A stretch of 64,000 nt of DNA from Przewalskia tangutica. Taxonomy: Eukaryota > Streptophyta > Magnoliopsida > Solanales > Solanaceae. The notes under the pieces are model-generated. The model ran no database searches. It saw only the letters and a list, made by a program, of their open reading frames with translations, and was not told where the DNA came from. Location of the stretch: NCBI GenBank assembly GCA_029844215.1, contig CM056728.1:3782001-3846000 (forward strand), in the 5' to 3' direction. Both the position numbers and the translations under genes were made by a program. How positions within the stretch are numbered: the first letter of the stretch is position 1; every line of letters begins with the position of its first letter. Below are positions 34,953 to 47,277 of the stretch, piece after piece.

Positions 34953-35289
34953 TGGCATCTGCAAATCCAGTAACATCCGACAGGTATGAATTTTTTAATT
35001 AACTGTCCCGATGTTAACTGCTTTAGTGGTTTTATTTCAAATTGTGAATCTGGCCCTGAGACTCAAGTTGACTCGAAGGAAGACATGATTAAAGAATTGC
35101 AAAACTTTTCAAGGACTTAATTGTTGAATCCAAACTACTTGACTCAAAGGTAAAATCTTTAACTCTTGAGAATGCAAGTTTGAAAGACACAATAACCCGA
35201 CTAGAGTTTACCCTTACCAAAAAGGATCTTGAACCGGTACTTCCAAACTAGATGAAATTCTAAGTGTTAGTCAACCACAACATGCAGGT

Positions 35290-37741
35290 TTGGGCTACAA
35301 GAACTCTCTCAATGCGATATGCTCCAACTTGTTTGACAAAAACGAGACAATGGGCTTCATAAGAGAAAGAAATTACGTGTGCCATCACTGTAACAAGGCT
35401 GACCATTTAAAACCTTACTACTTTAAATTGCACAAGTCTAGGAGCAGAATGTCCTCGAGAATGTTGTCCAACATTCCAGACAGCACTCGATGCAACATTC
35501 CAGAATCAAGAAACCGTAAAAAAGTAAAGAAAGTTTGGAGGCCCAGAATGAATGTGCGATGTAATGTTGCTTTAAATGCTTTAAGGACTAACATTTCAGG
35601 TTCGTGGTATTTCGACAGTGGATGTTCTCGACATATGACGGGGACAAAAGAGTGTCTAAAAGACTACGAGACTCTAAATGGAGGTAATGTTACTTATGGA
35701 GGAGGTGGCAAAAGCAAAATTATAGGCAGAAGAACCTTAAATGTTCCAGGAATTCTGGCCTTGCAGAATGTCTTGCACGTCGATGGGTTAATGGCTAACC
35801 TTGTTAGCATAAGTCAATTGTGTGATGACAATCTAGAGGTGAAATTCAACAAGTATGTTTGTACAGTTACAAATGAGTCTAACCAATATGTAATGTCAAG
35901 TACAAGAACATGCAATATTTGTTATCTTGTTGGAGAACAAGAGATTTGCAATAATGTTAGGATGAATGACACGACCTTACGGCATAAAAAATTAGGGCAT
36001 GTTAACTACCGTAACTTTGAGAGATTAATTTCTTATGAGGCTATACGAGGCATCCCTAAAATCAGTCCTAAAGATAAAATAATGGTTTGTGAAGACTGTC
36101 TCAAAGGTAAGCAAACCCGTGTCTCCCATAATGTTGTCCAAAATGATGGACAACATTCAGGTACGTCTCACTGTTTTCAGCTTTTACATATGGATCTAAT
36201 GGGTCCAATTGAGGTAGAAAACCTAGGAAGTATGCAGTATTCTTATGTGATTGTGTATGACTTTTCCAGGTACTCTTGAATATTATTTTTAACGGAAAAG
36301 TCTCAAACGTTTGACATGTTCAAAGTACTACACTCTAGAATAAGAAATCTACATCATTCCTCTATTTTACGGATTAGATCCGACCATGAAAAAAAGTTTG
36401 AGAATAATCAGTTCTCTACATTTTGTGAGAACAAAAGTATTTTCCATGAGTTTTCTGCTCCCATAACCCCACAACAAAATGGTGTAGCAGAGAGGAAGAA
36501 TAAGACTTTATAGAAATGGCTAGAGTAATGCTTAGTTCTAAGAAGTTGTCTAAACGTTTCTGGCAGAAGCTCTAAATACTGCAAGTCACATCACCAATAG
36601 AGTCTATCTTAGGTCGGGAACTAAAATGACACTCTATGAGATACTTAATGGAAATAAGCTCAATGTGCGCTATTTTCATATTTTTGGGTGTGTGTGCTAC
36701 ATTTTGAATGATAGAGATCACCAAGTTAAGTTTGATTCCAAAAGTGATAAGAGAATTTTTGTAGGTTATTCCCAAAATAGCCATGCTTACCGAGTGTATA
36801 ATCTTCGAACCAAAACCGTGCAAGAGTCTGTTAACATTGTTTTTGATGACTTTACTGATCTTACAGGAAACAATTCTGAAAACAATGTTATAAATACTGT
36901 GGAAGAAGCGCAGGATGCAGGAAATTCAGATGTTGCCCCAAATGTCACGACATCTGCAGCAACACTTGAATCAGAACCCGAGAACACTGCAGGTTTGGAT
37001 GAGGAAACAGAGGCTGAAATACATGACCCAGTACGTAGGTATCCCTCATCCAGGATTAGAAATAATCATCCCACTGGCCAAGTAATAGGAGAAGTGCATG
37101 AAGGAATGAGAACGAGAAGGAAAGAGCCACTGAATTACCGAGACATAGTGAGATATGTGTGTATGTTTACCATATATCCTAAGGTAAGTTTTTATTGTTA
37201 TATATCTACTTTGGAATCTAAGAATGTCAATGAAACACTAAAGGATAGTTGGTGGATACAAGATATGCAAGAAGAATTAGAACAGTTCACCAGAAATGAA
37301 GTTTCAGATTTAGTTCCTCGCCCCAACGACACTAATGTTATTGCAACTAAATGGATCTTTAAAAGTAAATTAGATGAATCTGGAACTGTTGTGAGAAATA
37401 AGGCTAGACTAGTTGCTCAAGGATACTCTCAAGTGGAAGAGATTGACTATGAGGAAACCTTCGCTCCAGTTGCTAGAATTGAGTTAATTAGATTGTTGTT
37501 TGTCATAGCTTGCTGTTTGAAGATCACTCTCCATAAAATGGATGTAAAAGGTGCTTTCTTGATTGGATATATTGATAAGGAAGTGTACGTTGAACAACCT
37601 AAAGGATTCGAAGATCCCCGCCATCCACAATTTGTATACAAGCTGAAAAAGGCTTTGTATGGATTAAAACAAGCTCCACGTGCATGGTATGATCGTTTAA
37701 CTCAGTTTCTTCTTCAATTTGGTTTCAAACGTGGTGTAGCT
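35290..37741 (+). pseudogene. SIRE pol pseudogene: protease, integrase and 5' part of RT
   Basis: It starts with a second, damaged knuckle (CHHCNKADHLKPYY). The protease active-site region is WYFDSGCSRHMTG. The integrase zinc region has LRHKKLGHVNY and CEDCLKGKQ, and its core continues through MDLMGPIEVENLGS. A stop at 36277-36279 and another at 36511-36513 break the core, and the C-terminal part resumes in a new frame at 36626. The RT begins around 37260, with YEETFAPVARIE, KMDVKGAFLIG and LYGLKQAPRAWYDRL, then stops at the solo LTR. It continues at 40447. Confidence 0.9.
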
Positions 37742-40441
37742 TGTTGACACCCAATTTTGTCCCCTCTTTATCGATTATTCGTTCATGTAATCCTTTTATC
37801 TTTAATTAATTTTACTATGCTTTTTAGTCTTAAAAAATCTCAAAATTAGTAATTTTAATTTTTCCCCACTAATTACCGCATAATTTTTGAAATACCGGAT
37901 ATTATATTTTATAATATAAACAAAATAATTTTAATATCTCAGCATTGACTTTGGTGATTGATTTTCTCGTAATATTTTCACCAATTACCAAATTAATCTT
38001 TTTCATATAAATATTACATTTTACTTAAATTAAATATATATATTAAATCTTTTGTAAAGTAATTAGGACGAAGAAGCATATTTTAATTAATTAAGAAAAT
38101 TGGATTAGTCACAACTTAATTCGTCATTGAGTTGATTAATTCCTCAACCTAATTCTCTACCAAATTTCCCTTTCCTAAACTAAATTCCCATATCAGCAGC
38201 CCACACCCTTTATTCCCATTCTCAGCCCAATTCAGTGGCCCAACCAAACCCAAGCCCTTTTCGTCCAAGCCGTCACCCAACTGCCCCTCTGCCCCCATCA
38301 CCTCAACCCATCTCCCATTCCCCGAAATCTGGATTCAAATCCCCAAAAATCCGGATGAAAATCAGTCGGGTATTTACTTTTTTTGAATTGATTTGAACGT
38401 TAGTAAAAGGGAACGTTGGGGGAAAACTCATCTATAAAACCCCTTTTGTTCTTCATTGGAAAGAGGCCCCTGGGATTTGATAATTGATTTTTTTCATATC
38501 ATCTATTTGTTCTTCATTTTAAGAGGTCCGAAATTTGACTCTTCATTTTGGCATTATATTCCTTGTTCTTCATTCTTCAAAGTGAAGTCCGAAATCAAGA
38601 ATAGAAAAATGTATACTCTTCTTCGTCCTCTAATTCTCAAATTCGAAAATATCATATTAGTCTCAAGCTTGAAAATCTCTTGTTGTTCTTCATATTTCGG
38701 GTCATTAATCCGGGTCATTTTAGAACCGAAACCAATTCTGTTTCGGGTCAAAGTTAGCATTCCGAAAAATCAGAAAATCAACACCTCTGAAAACCGAAAA
38801 TATTAGAATAAATAACTTCTCCAAGCGGATTCGACGATTCGAAACACTCTTCGGTTCGCTGCCCGAAGAAGGTCCGTAAATTCAAATTCTTTTCTGATAT
38901 TTTATTTTTCTGTAATTGTGATTGGTTTGGTTACTGATTTAGTGATAATATAACCTATTCATGTTGTTGTACTTGGTGTTTAAACATGCTAAAGTTGGTT
39001 AAGTTTATTTATGTTTTAGCAACATTTTATTTGCTGGTTACTGTTTGTTTAGAAGAATAAAAAATAATAATTAGCTAAATGTTATGTGACGAATGTTGGT
39101 TACTTTGGTGTTCATTAATCAAATACTATGAGATAAAAATGTTGGTTATTTTAGGTGTTCTTCGAATACATGTTGATTAATCAAGCCGTGGCTTAATGTA
39201 TTTAAGTGTATGTAGTTCAACTCGTATGGTTTGGATATTTTTGAGCTTAAGTATGATAAGTTAGTAATTTAAAGAAGTGGCTAAGAATCTGTATTTGATG
39301 CTTCAAAACTAATTTTAATGGACTGTTTGTTTGAAAGTTTATTTTATGGCTTAGTCTAAAGCAATTCCTTAATTCATAATATCTTGTGATGAATTCAAAG
39401 CTATTGGGCTGATTTTGGCTATTTTCCTATTGATTCTTTAGATATTTGCTACTGTTTTGGCCATTTTTTGGCGGACTGATCCTGGGCCATTTTTCGGACT
39501 ATTGTTTTGGTCATTTTGCTATTGATTTTTGAGGCTTTACTTTGCTTAGATATGTGAGTAAATAAAATATATATGTGTTTAAGTTTACATGAATACTTTA
39601 TTTATTTGCATTATAGTATACGATTTGTGCCCATATTGATCTTTTTCATTTTTCTTTTACATGAAATGCATCGGGAGCATGTGAAGAGTCTCGGTATGAG
39701 ACTCAACATGACTACGACGAAAAACGAAGATCCGCATCCATGTCCTTTGCATTCTCCGATTTCGGAATTCCAAAACTAAATGGGCCGAATAATAATGTCA
39801 TCCGCCCTTGCCACTCTTTTATGTTTACTCTTTAATTTCGTCTTTATTTTTGTGGTAAATTTGAATATGTGGTCTTGCATAAATATTGAAATGTGTAGAA
39901 TAGGTAGACATAAGACAAATAAATTAAAGTGAGGGTAGTTTAAAATGGAAATTTATTTTTCATCTTTAAAACTTGCATTTTAATAATTCCTTACAAGTGC
40001 ATATTTTCATAAAACTTTAATTTTTGTACATGACCTATAATTTTCAAACAAACTATTTTTCATACTTTTTAAAGTAAACCTCATGCAAATTTATCAAATA
40101 TATACATCTTTCAAATAAATATTTGCAACATCTTTTCTAACTTTATGCTTTCCAAAACATGCATTTTATATACAATAATTAACCTAAGTTTGATCGGATA
40201 ACCGCATGTTAGCGGATCTTAAAGGGTTCCTAACACCTTCCCTTTAGGATAATAAAGAACTCTTGCTTAGAATCTCATAAAATTTTGCAGACCATAAATT
40301 GGAGTTATTTTTAAGCAGATTTTGCTATAATAGATGTCCTAATATCTTTAAAATAATTAAGTGACGACTCCTTAAAATACAATCAAGGAATCAACCATAC
40401 GTCTTATTCCATTTTAACTACGGTTAAAATTTGGTGTGACA
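37742..40441 (+). mobile_element. Gypsy-type solo LTR inserted in the SIRE RT
   Basis: The 2,700-bp element begins TGTTGACACCCAATTTTG and ends in GGTGTGACA. It is flanked by a perfect 5-bp duplication TAGCT (37737-37741 and 40442-40446). Removing one TAGCT rejoins the RT reading. No primer site, gag or pol is present. A TATA box, tataaaa, lies at 38433-38439. Several blocks match, in opposite orientation, the Tat/Ogre-like LTRs at 50-57 kb: the ccttccctttaggataataa block near 40238 and the agagtctcggtatgagactc block near 39686. It arose by LTR-LTR recombination of a related gypsy element. Confidence 0.9.
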
Positions 40442-40446
40442 TAGCT

Positions 40447-41404
40447 GATTGTACTTTGTTTATAAAACACCATGGAGTAGATATGGTCATTGCTCAAATC
40501 TATGTAGATGACATAATTTTTGGTTCGACTTCACAGTCTCATCTTCAGACTTTTGTTGAAGCTATGTCCTCAACATTTGAGATGAGCATGATAGGAGAAT
40601 TAACTTTTTTCTTAGGCTTACAGATAAAGAAAAATGAGGAGGGAATCTTCATCTCCCAAAGCAAGTATGCCAAGAATTTGATCTAGAAGTTTGGATTGGA
40701 GAATGCTAAACATATGAAGACTCCAATGGGATCAACACAGACTATATGCAAATATGAAGTTGGGGAAAATGTCTACCCAACTTTGTATCGTTCTATGATA
40801 GGTAGTCTCTTGTATCTCACCGCGAGTCGTCCTGATCTAATGTTTAGTGTGTGTGTGCTCGATTCCAAGCATGTCCCAAAATCTCTCACTTAAATGTCGT
40901 TAAACGTGTCATCAGATATGTCACCGTCACATGTGAGTTGAGAATTTGACATTCTAAAGACACTAATCCTAATCTAATAGGATATAGTGACTCGGATTGG
41001 GCTGGTGATGTGGTTGACAAAAAAAGTACTAGTGGAGGATGCTTTTACCTTGGCAATAATTTGGTTTCTTGGTATAGTCGCAAATAAAATTGGGTTTCAC
41101 TCTCAACTGCTGAAACTGAATATGTAGCAGCTGAGAGTTGTTGTTCTCAATTAATATGGTTAAGACACATGTTTTGTATTGTGATAATATGAGTGCTATT
41201 AACATTTCAAAAAATCCAGTTCATCACTCTCGTACAAAACATATAGATATTATACATCATTTTCTAAGAGATTTGGTTGAAAAACAGCTAGTGCGAATTG
41301 ATTATATTGACACACTTCATCAACTAGCTGATATCTTTACAAAAGCTTTAGATCATGAGAGATTTTCCAACTTGAAAAACTTTCTTGGTCTCTGTTCTGT
41401 CTAA
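40447..41404 (+). pseudogene. SIRE pol pseudogene: 3' part of RT and RNase H
   Basis: It resumes after the solo LTR with TLFIKHHGVDMVIAQIYVDD, so the YVDD catalytic box is intact. FFLGLQIKKNEEGIFISQSK and LYLTASRPDLMFSVC follow. A TAG at 40684-40686 and a frame loss near 40893 break it. RNase H follows with YSDSDWAGD...STSGGCFYLG, a stop near 41086, and the terminal KNPVHHSRTKHIDIIHHFLR and ADIFTKALD segments to the stop at 41404. Confidence 0.92.
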
Positions 41405-42269
41405 ATTCGGCACTGTTGGGCGAATGTCGTCTGAAATGTCTCTAACGTTTCGGGTGACATTTACTCTTGTAATATCAGAATCTGATTTTCAGTAAAATGT
41501 TATGTCTAATTTTTGTTCATACAAGTATGATTTTCAAATAAAAACATGATTTTAATGTGATACCATTCTCTGCGATGATATTAGATATCATAAAATTGAG
41601 TATCAAAATAAGGCAAAGCCTTTGTAATTCTCGACAATTGTGAAAATTGGGCAAAGCCCTTGGAAATTGATATCGTTCCTATACTATAGGAGTATCAACG
41701 TGCTTAATCAAAAGAAATTATGAGGATGCTAAATAAGTATTCTTGTTTGACACAAAAATAAAGTTTCATATGTGCTTTATGATTAGATCTAGGACTCAAT
41801 GGAAAAATGTTGCATTTGTCTGGAGATTGAACTCATAAAAACATATCTGAAATGTGTCTTGATTTATTGCCGAAATGGAAAAAAAATGTTTTTAGAAATT
41901 ATGATACATGTGTTGTTCAAAATGTTGCTAACGTTACTGGTGACATTCTCAAATACTGATATTTGTTGGGATGCAGTTTGTAACTGATTTTTTGAAAATT
42001 CAGTTATTTTTCCCCTATATGTGTGCCGTTGATTTCTTTTTTAAAAATGCTTTTGTTGATAATTATAAAATCATGATGTCTATCATTTTATCTCTAAATT
42101 TCAGAAAGAAGTATTGGAATAAAATTCAAATTCCTAAAATTTGGGAACAAGAATATTTTGCCAAGTGTATAAATTCATATTCAATTTCTATTCATTCTTG
42201 TCTAAATATTTTTTTCTGAAAAAAAAAGGAAAAAATCATCACATCATCTCAGTTTAAACACCAAAATCG
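41405..42269 (+). other. Spacer between pol and the env-like gene of SIRE
   Basis: AT-rich, with no coding signal. Variants of gtgacatt and aatgtc are scattered here and through the rest of the element. This may hold the splice acceptor or leader for the env-like message; I cannot point to one. Confidence 0.5.
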
Positions 42270-43897
42270 ATGGATCCCTTCGCCCATACTCTAACTTCCA
42301 AACCCCTACAAAACCCTAAACCTTCCAAGTTTTCTTCACCATTTTCGCCCATGAATATATCATCTATGTCAAATCAAATGTCACCAAACATTTTCGAAAG
42401 CACCCCCATGAGCACAAGCCCCCCTATCTGCAAAGATATTGTGGTTAGTGCATTTCAAGAACCCCTACAAATTGCATATCCATGAGAGACCAACAACCCG
42501 ATTGATCTAGACAACACTCCTGATGTCACTGAGTTGCCAAAAAGGGAAGGAACATCAAAATTTCCCACTCGAAGGTCCACTCGATAATTTGAGAGAGAAT
42601 TCGACAGTATTGAACCAGCGGCAAAACGTCCGAAGATCGATCCCACTGCCGCTACAATGAGCAGTGATTGGACTGATTCCGACTTCAGTTGGACCAGCGA
42701 CAATGATGCTGAGAGGACTCCATCAGTCGAACATCCTACAGAAGCCTCAACGTCACCGTCATACTCCAATATCTTTGTTCCTAACACTATGAATTCGAGT
42801 GAAGAGCGGGAAATCTCAGATGATACACCACTGAAAGAGATTTTCCCCCAGAAAAGTAGTGGAAAAACCAGTGATTGAAGAACCCTCAGAAGAGACACAG
42901 AATGTTGCCAAAAATGTCACAACATCTCATGTGACATCACAACATGTGACTAAAGAGTCAAGTTCCCCAACCTCATCGAGCAAATCTGCAACAGAATCAG
43001 AAAGTGAGGTAAGTCCTTTTCTCAGACAAATTTCTGACCCAAGAAAAATCTATACACTGGTCGTGGTACAAAAATAGAATTATAAGAACTGAAAAAGTCA
43101 TGGACATTGCATCTTGTACTGAGTATGGCCTAATGGAATTCTTCACCAAAAGAAATCTACTAGGCTTTGTCAATAACAAGTGTCCATATGTTGAAGATAG
43201 TGTGAGGTTGTTTTATGTGAATCTAGAAACCAAAATGGAGAAAATCAAGTCGAAGAAATTTGACAAAATATATCTCTATAACAAGTTTTATGACTTCACA
43301 CCTGCCACAATAAACCAATGTATGGGTCTGAGTGATGGATTGGATGAAAAAGAAGAACAAGATGTTGTGAACAATAGAGATGAGGTGATTGACTATCTAA
43401 CTGGAGGTATTTTGAAACGATGGGTCTCACTATGTCCTGCATCTAAGCTCACTGCGTTGTTTGTTATATTACATAAAATTGTTATATACAATTGGCTTCC
43501 TTCTACGAATGAGTCAATTGTAACCATAGAGCAAGCAATCCTTCTCTTTAAGATAGGTAAGAGAAGGGTCTTCGAGTCAATCTGGGAAAGACAATTCCAA
43601 CAGATTGTAAACTTAGCTGAAAAAAACTCAAACCAAATTTTACCTTTCCCCTCATTGATCTTTAAAGTTCTTACATCTCAAGGGTTCAAACCACCAAAGA
43701 AAGATATGATAAGAAGAGAACCTGAGGTGTATATTGTCAATAAAACAGTACTGAGGAGCCCGATCAGAATATTGACCTCCCCTGGAAACTGGAAGGCAGT
43801 AGTAAAGAAAATGTTGGGAATGTTGACAAAAATATTTCCAACATTTTTGACAGCACTGAATCAGGACAGTCTCATATGCCAGTTGATTGGATTGTGA
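42270..43897 (+). pseudogene. SIRE env-like third gene (broken)
   Basis: The extra gene lies downstream of RNase H, as in SIRE1-type elements. The first part (MDPFAHTLTSKP...) is rich in Ser, Pro and Thr, with stops at about 42483 and 42585 and frame changes near 42870 and 43080. The second part (43100-43897) is open for 265 codons. It contains EFFTKRNLLGFVNNKCPYVE, VRLFYVNLETKM, YLYNKFYDFTPATINQ and IVIYNWLPSTNES, matching the putative envelope-like/plant transposon protein family. No clear signal peptide or membrane segment is visible in what remains. The function of the family is not established. Confidence 0.82.
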
Positions 43898-44391
43898 GAC
43901 AGATTGCTAAAATCAATGAACAGTTGTTTGACATTGATAATGTGAGACTAGCTCTGATTCAAGCCAGAGATCATTTTATGTCATTACTTTCTTTCCAAAA
44001 AGGGGGAGAGAATTCTGGGATATAGGGGGAGACAGAGGAGAAAGATGAAGCTGAGACTAGCAAAGCTGCAGCTGCTCATAGCCCTGGTACTAGTGCAGGG
44101 GGAGATATGCAGTAAGGTGTGTCGACTCAAGTAGAAAGAGGCTGAAATCTACTACTTGATCAACCTCCAGAGAGACTGCTGATGTTGTACTGCTGAGATG
44201 TTGTTGGATGAAATTTTTGTTGTTACTGATTATGTGCTAGAGCCGAAATGTTTAGCATTGGATATTTAAGACAATGGTTGATTCTATTTAGTTTGGGTTG
44301 TAAAAATGCTTTAACAGTCTTAGTGGTGTGGGTGATGATTATGTGAATACTGCCATGGATGTTTATCTTTTTACTAACAGTTATTTCTAAT

Positions 44392-44429
<38 letters not shown>

Positions 44430-44557
44430 ATGTATATGACTTGCTTTTATATACCATCACAGGTTGAGGGGGAGCAGTTGTGTGGATATTGCTGCTGCTG
44501 TAGATCACGTGTACCTTTTCAATTAGGTTTTGTGAAGAAAGACAAAAAGGGGGAGAA
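43898..44557 (+). other. SIRE 3' region with repeated purine tracts
   Basis: Purine tracts of aagggggagag type occur at about 43998, 44023, 44096 and 44466 before the one adjoining the LTR (aaaaagggggagaa, about 44544-44557), the probable plus-strand primer. A TA microsatellite lies between them. Coding signal from the env-like gene fades out here. Confidence 0.7.
44394..44427. repeat. (TA)n microsatellite
   Basis: About 17 TA dinucleotides in the SIRE 3' region. Confidence 0.96.
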
Positions 44558-45498
44558 TGTTAATGTTAGGTTCTGTGTCATGATATTTTCCCTAACATAT
44601 CATTTTTCGTACCAAGTCCAAAACAGAAAATGTCGGAACAAATGTCTTGACATTCTGGCCGATATTCTGGAAACAGTTTTGTCTATCTTCATGGGCAGTT
44701 TTTTCAGGTAACTGTGATCTTTTTTATCACATGTCAAATTGAATTGGCATGGGGTCTTTAAAGCAGATTATGATCGATGAAGACCAAGTCAAGCATAACT
44801 TAAGGAGCAAGAAGATGAAGAAACAGTCCACGCAGTTAGAGATTTTTGAGCCTTAAGCTACTGCCCCACGTGCTCCATATTTGGCTCAACCTACACAACA
44901 GATCGAAGAGTCTTTCAAGGGAACTCTCTACTATAAATAGAGAGATCACTTCAAGGATTCTATATCCAGAAAATCACAAGAGAAAAGATTGAGAGAGCTT
45001 TCCAGATTTTAGATCAGAAACTGGATCAACAAGTGTTGCATGTATTTGTGACAACATTCTGTACGACGTTACAAGTGTTGCCTAGATTTTAGATTTGTTC
45101 TTTCATTGAAGCAATTGTAATGAGGTGTTGATCACTTCTATTTAGATAGATTTTTCAGGCATAAGTCATTTGCGACTTTAACTTTTTTATTCCTTTTGTA
45201 TCTTCTTGTAACATTGTAAGAAAATGAATTTATTCAATTGTATATACATATATACAATACCTTTGGTTATTGACCATCATGGGTTATATTCATATATAAC
45301 ATATGAAAATTAAACCTTTGTATTCTTTATTTTATTCCGTTGCATTTTAAACTCTTTCAAAGGTTTTTATAAGTTTTATCTTAGTGTCGCCACAGACGAC
45401 ATTTCTAATGATATTCGACACTGTTTCAGCATACTGGTGTTATCTTTTTTACTGTTTGTATTTATTTAATCCATAGTATAACTACTGGGACCCAAACA
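44558..45498 (+). repeat. 3' LTR of the SIRE element
   Basis: It begins TGTTAATGTTAGGTTC right after the purine tract and ends CCCAAACA. It is 941 bp against 943 bp in the 5' copy, with scattered substitutions concentrated in the first 250 bases. Confidence 0.93.
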
Positions 45499-45600
45499 AT
45501 GGTGAAGTTAAGTTTATAGGTGTTAACTCAGACATGGTGTTAGGAAAATCCACTTTTGGTATAAAAACTAGGCATGTGGAAGAAGATTGAACGTACCGTT
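45499..45600 (-). pseudogene. L1-type LINE reverse transcriptase relic, upstream piece
   Basis: Read on the minus strand it gives STCLVFIPKVDFPNTMSELT followed by PINLTSP, the L1 RT block TCLVLIPK...FRPISL. It abuts the right target duplication of the SIRE element and leads into the pieces at 32769 and 28874. Further upstream (to about 45900) the frame is broken and I cannot assign it. Confidence 0.72.
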
Positions 45601-47277
45601 TCCTCTTTCATTTTTCTATTGCTAATATGTAGACCATTTGGACTTCAGAAGAGATGGCTATTGAGAAGAGAATCCTTGTGTTTACAATTAAAACGTTTCT
45701 TGGTTTCCCTTTTGTTTTGTCAATTTAGCAACCCTCCTTCAACTAACCATCTGCTATTTCTTTTTGTGATAACGTGGTGCCTATGCAGCATGCATGTACC
45801 TTGGCTAGTCCATGTGTTTTGTCTTATAAGTTGGTTTGATCTTTTCCTCTGGTTGACTTGAAAAGCAGCTTCCCAACTTGAGAACTAATCCTTTTGACTA
45901 ATGATTGTTTTGATTTTCTCAACTTTCATAACCTTGTTGTATATTCTCTGGCCAGAAAGAATATTGGAAGGTTCAAGAATAAGATGCAGAAAAGAAAAAG
46001 AGGGATATGGTGAGAAATATGACTAGGTAAATAATATATTTTGCTCACAACTTCGTGGTTCTGAGGGAGTGTGTTCTTGGACTTGGGAGCTTGTCATTGG
46101 CTATATAGAATCCTGTCTCCTATCCTCTTAAAGGGGTTTACGAACCAGCGGAGTGCTTACGGTCATGGGAGCTGGAAGCTTCCTGGGTCTTGCTCTCTGT
46201 CTTTTTTCAAAGAAGGTGATCTGGTCTAGGTTCATCTTCGAAAGGAGCCTTTTCCGTGAGGAGAATTTGCTAAGCTCAAGCCTAGAGCTGAGCCTTTCAC
46301 TTGTAATTGATCCTACAGTGGAAGTAAACATTTGGATAACAAAATCTTCTTAAAAAAGGTCTAGAGGGTTAGTTACATAAGCAATATATTTATCTTACTT
46401 CCCAACAACACGCTCAATGTGGTAGCATCGCCCTTTGTACGATCAAGGTTGTTAAGTCCATCAGTCCATATAAGTGTCCATGTACTAGTAGAAGATTCGA
46501 CAGTTACTGCACTCTTACCTCTTCAGGTGGAATTCCAGGTTAAAGAGTTACTTGGGATGTTGTCATATAGCCGTATCTTGGTTTGGTACTCAGGAGAAGG
46601 GAAGGGCTTGTTTGCGACTAGCAGTAGCTGGCAACGGTCTTTGACGTATCTATTAGCTTAGAGGCCTAAGGCTAGTCTCTTTCCTCTCGTACCATGCCTG
46701 TTGAAAGTTCTTTGCCTTTTCCCTCTCTCTAGGAGATCTTCCGAGGATGACTCCCAATCCCTTTGACGTCCACGAAAGAATTTCTCTCGAGTGACTTTTG
46801 TAAATTTCCATTTAGATTTAGAAGGTTTGTTCAAAAGAAAAGAAAGATGTGGGTGGCATTATGACTGAGGTGCTAGTTAGAAAGGTTCATTCAACCAATG
46901 TTCGTTCAATCAAGCTGCCATTCTTTTTCTTGATACTTGAGTATAATAAGTCATAATTCGGTAAGCCCACTAAAAGGGGTAAAGTGCTCCCAATCTAAAG
47001 ATTCTTAATTTTCAAAAATAGAACTCAAAACTTTGGTAAGGATGGAGTGCTCCCAATGTTCCATCACACGTCTTGGTGGTCTTATCCTCTATGGTTATTA
47101 GGCTCTCCTACATGCAAAAGAATTTTTTTAAACTGAAGGTTAGTGGTTTATCATTCTTGCACGACATAAATATTATACTGTCATGGGATTTTAATTTCGT
47201 CAATCCTAATAAATGTTTCAATGCACATAAATATCTACAACTGTGTATATTTTTAAAAGTATTTAAACATTCTGTCA
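45601..47277. other. Intergenic stretch, origin unclear
   Basis: No host gene is recognised. The part at about 46120-46800 is less AT-rich and looks different from its surroundings, with many short cctcttaaagg and gaggcctaaggc type motifs. It might be an insertion of mitochondrial DNA, but I cannot name a gene in it. The rest is AT-rich and featureless. Confidence 0.35.

Larger units (their letters stand above)
32770..45498 (+). mobile_element. SIRE/Maximus-type Ty1/copia retrotransposon
   Basis: The LTRs are 943 and 941 bp, begin TGTTAATGTTAGGTTC and are flanked by a perfect target duplication ATGGT (32765-32769 and 45499-45503). A canonical initiator-Met primer site follows the 5' LTR. A purine tract precedes the 3' LTR. 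The gene order is gag, protease, integrase, RT, RNase H, then an extra env-like gene, the mark of the SIRE/Maximus lineage. Total length is 12.7 kb, including a 2.7-kb solo LTR inserted in the RT. Stops and frameshifts in every gene indicate it is dead, although the LTRs remain recognisably alike. Confidence 0.93.

Noticed and set aside
45574..45861. 95-codon hydrophobic frame as a membrane protein gene
   Set aside because: It is antisense to the L1 relic and its flank; composition-driven, with no conserved features.
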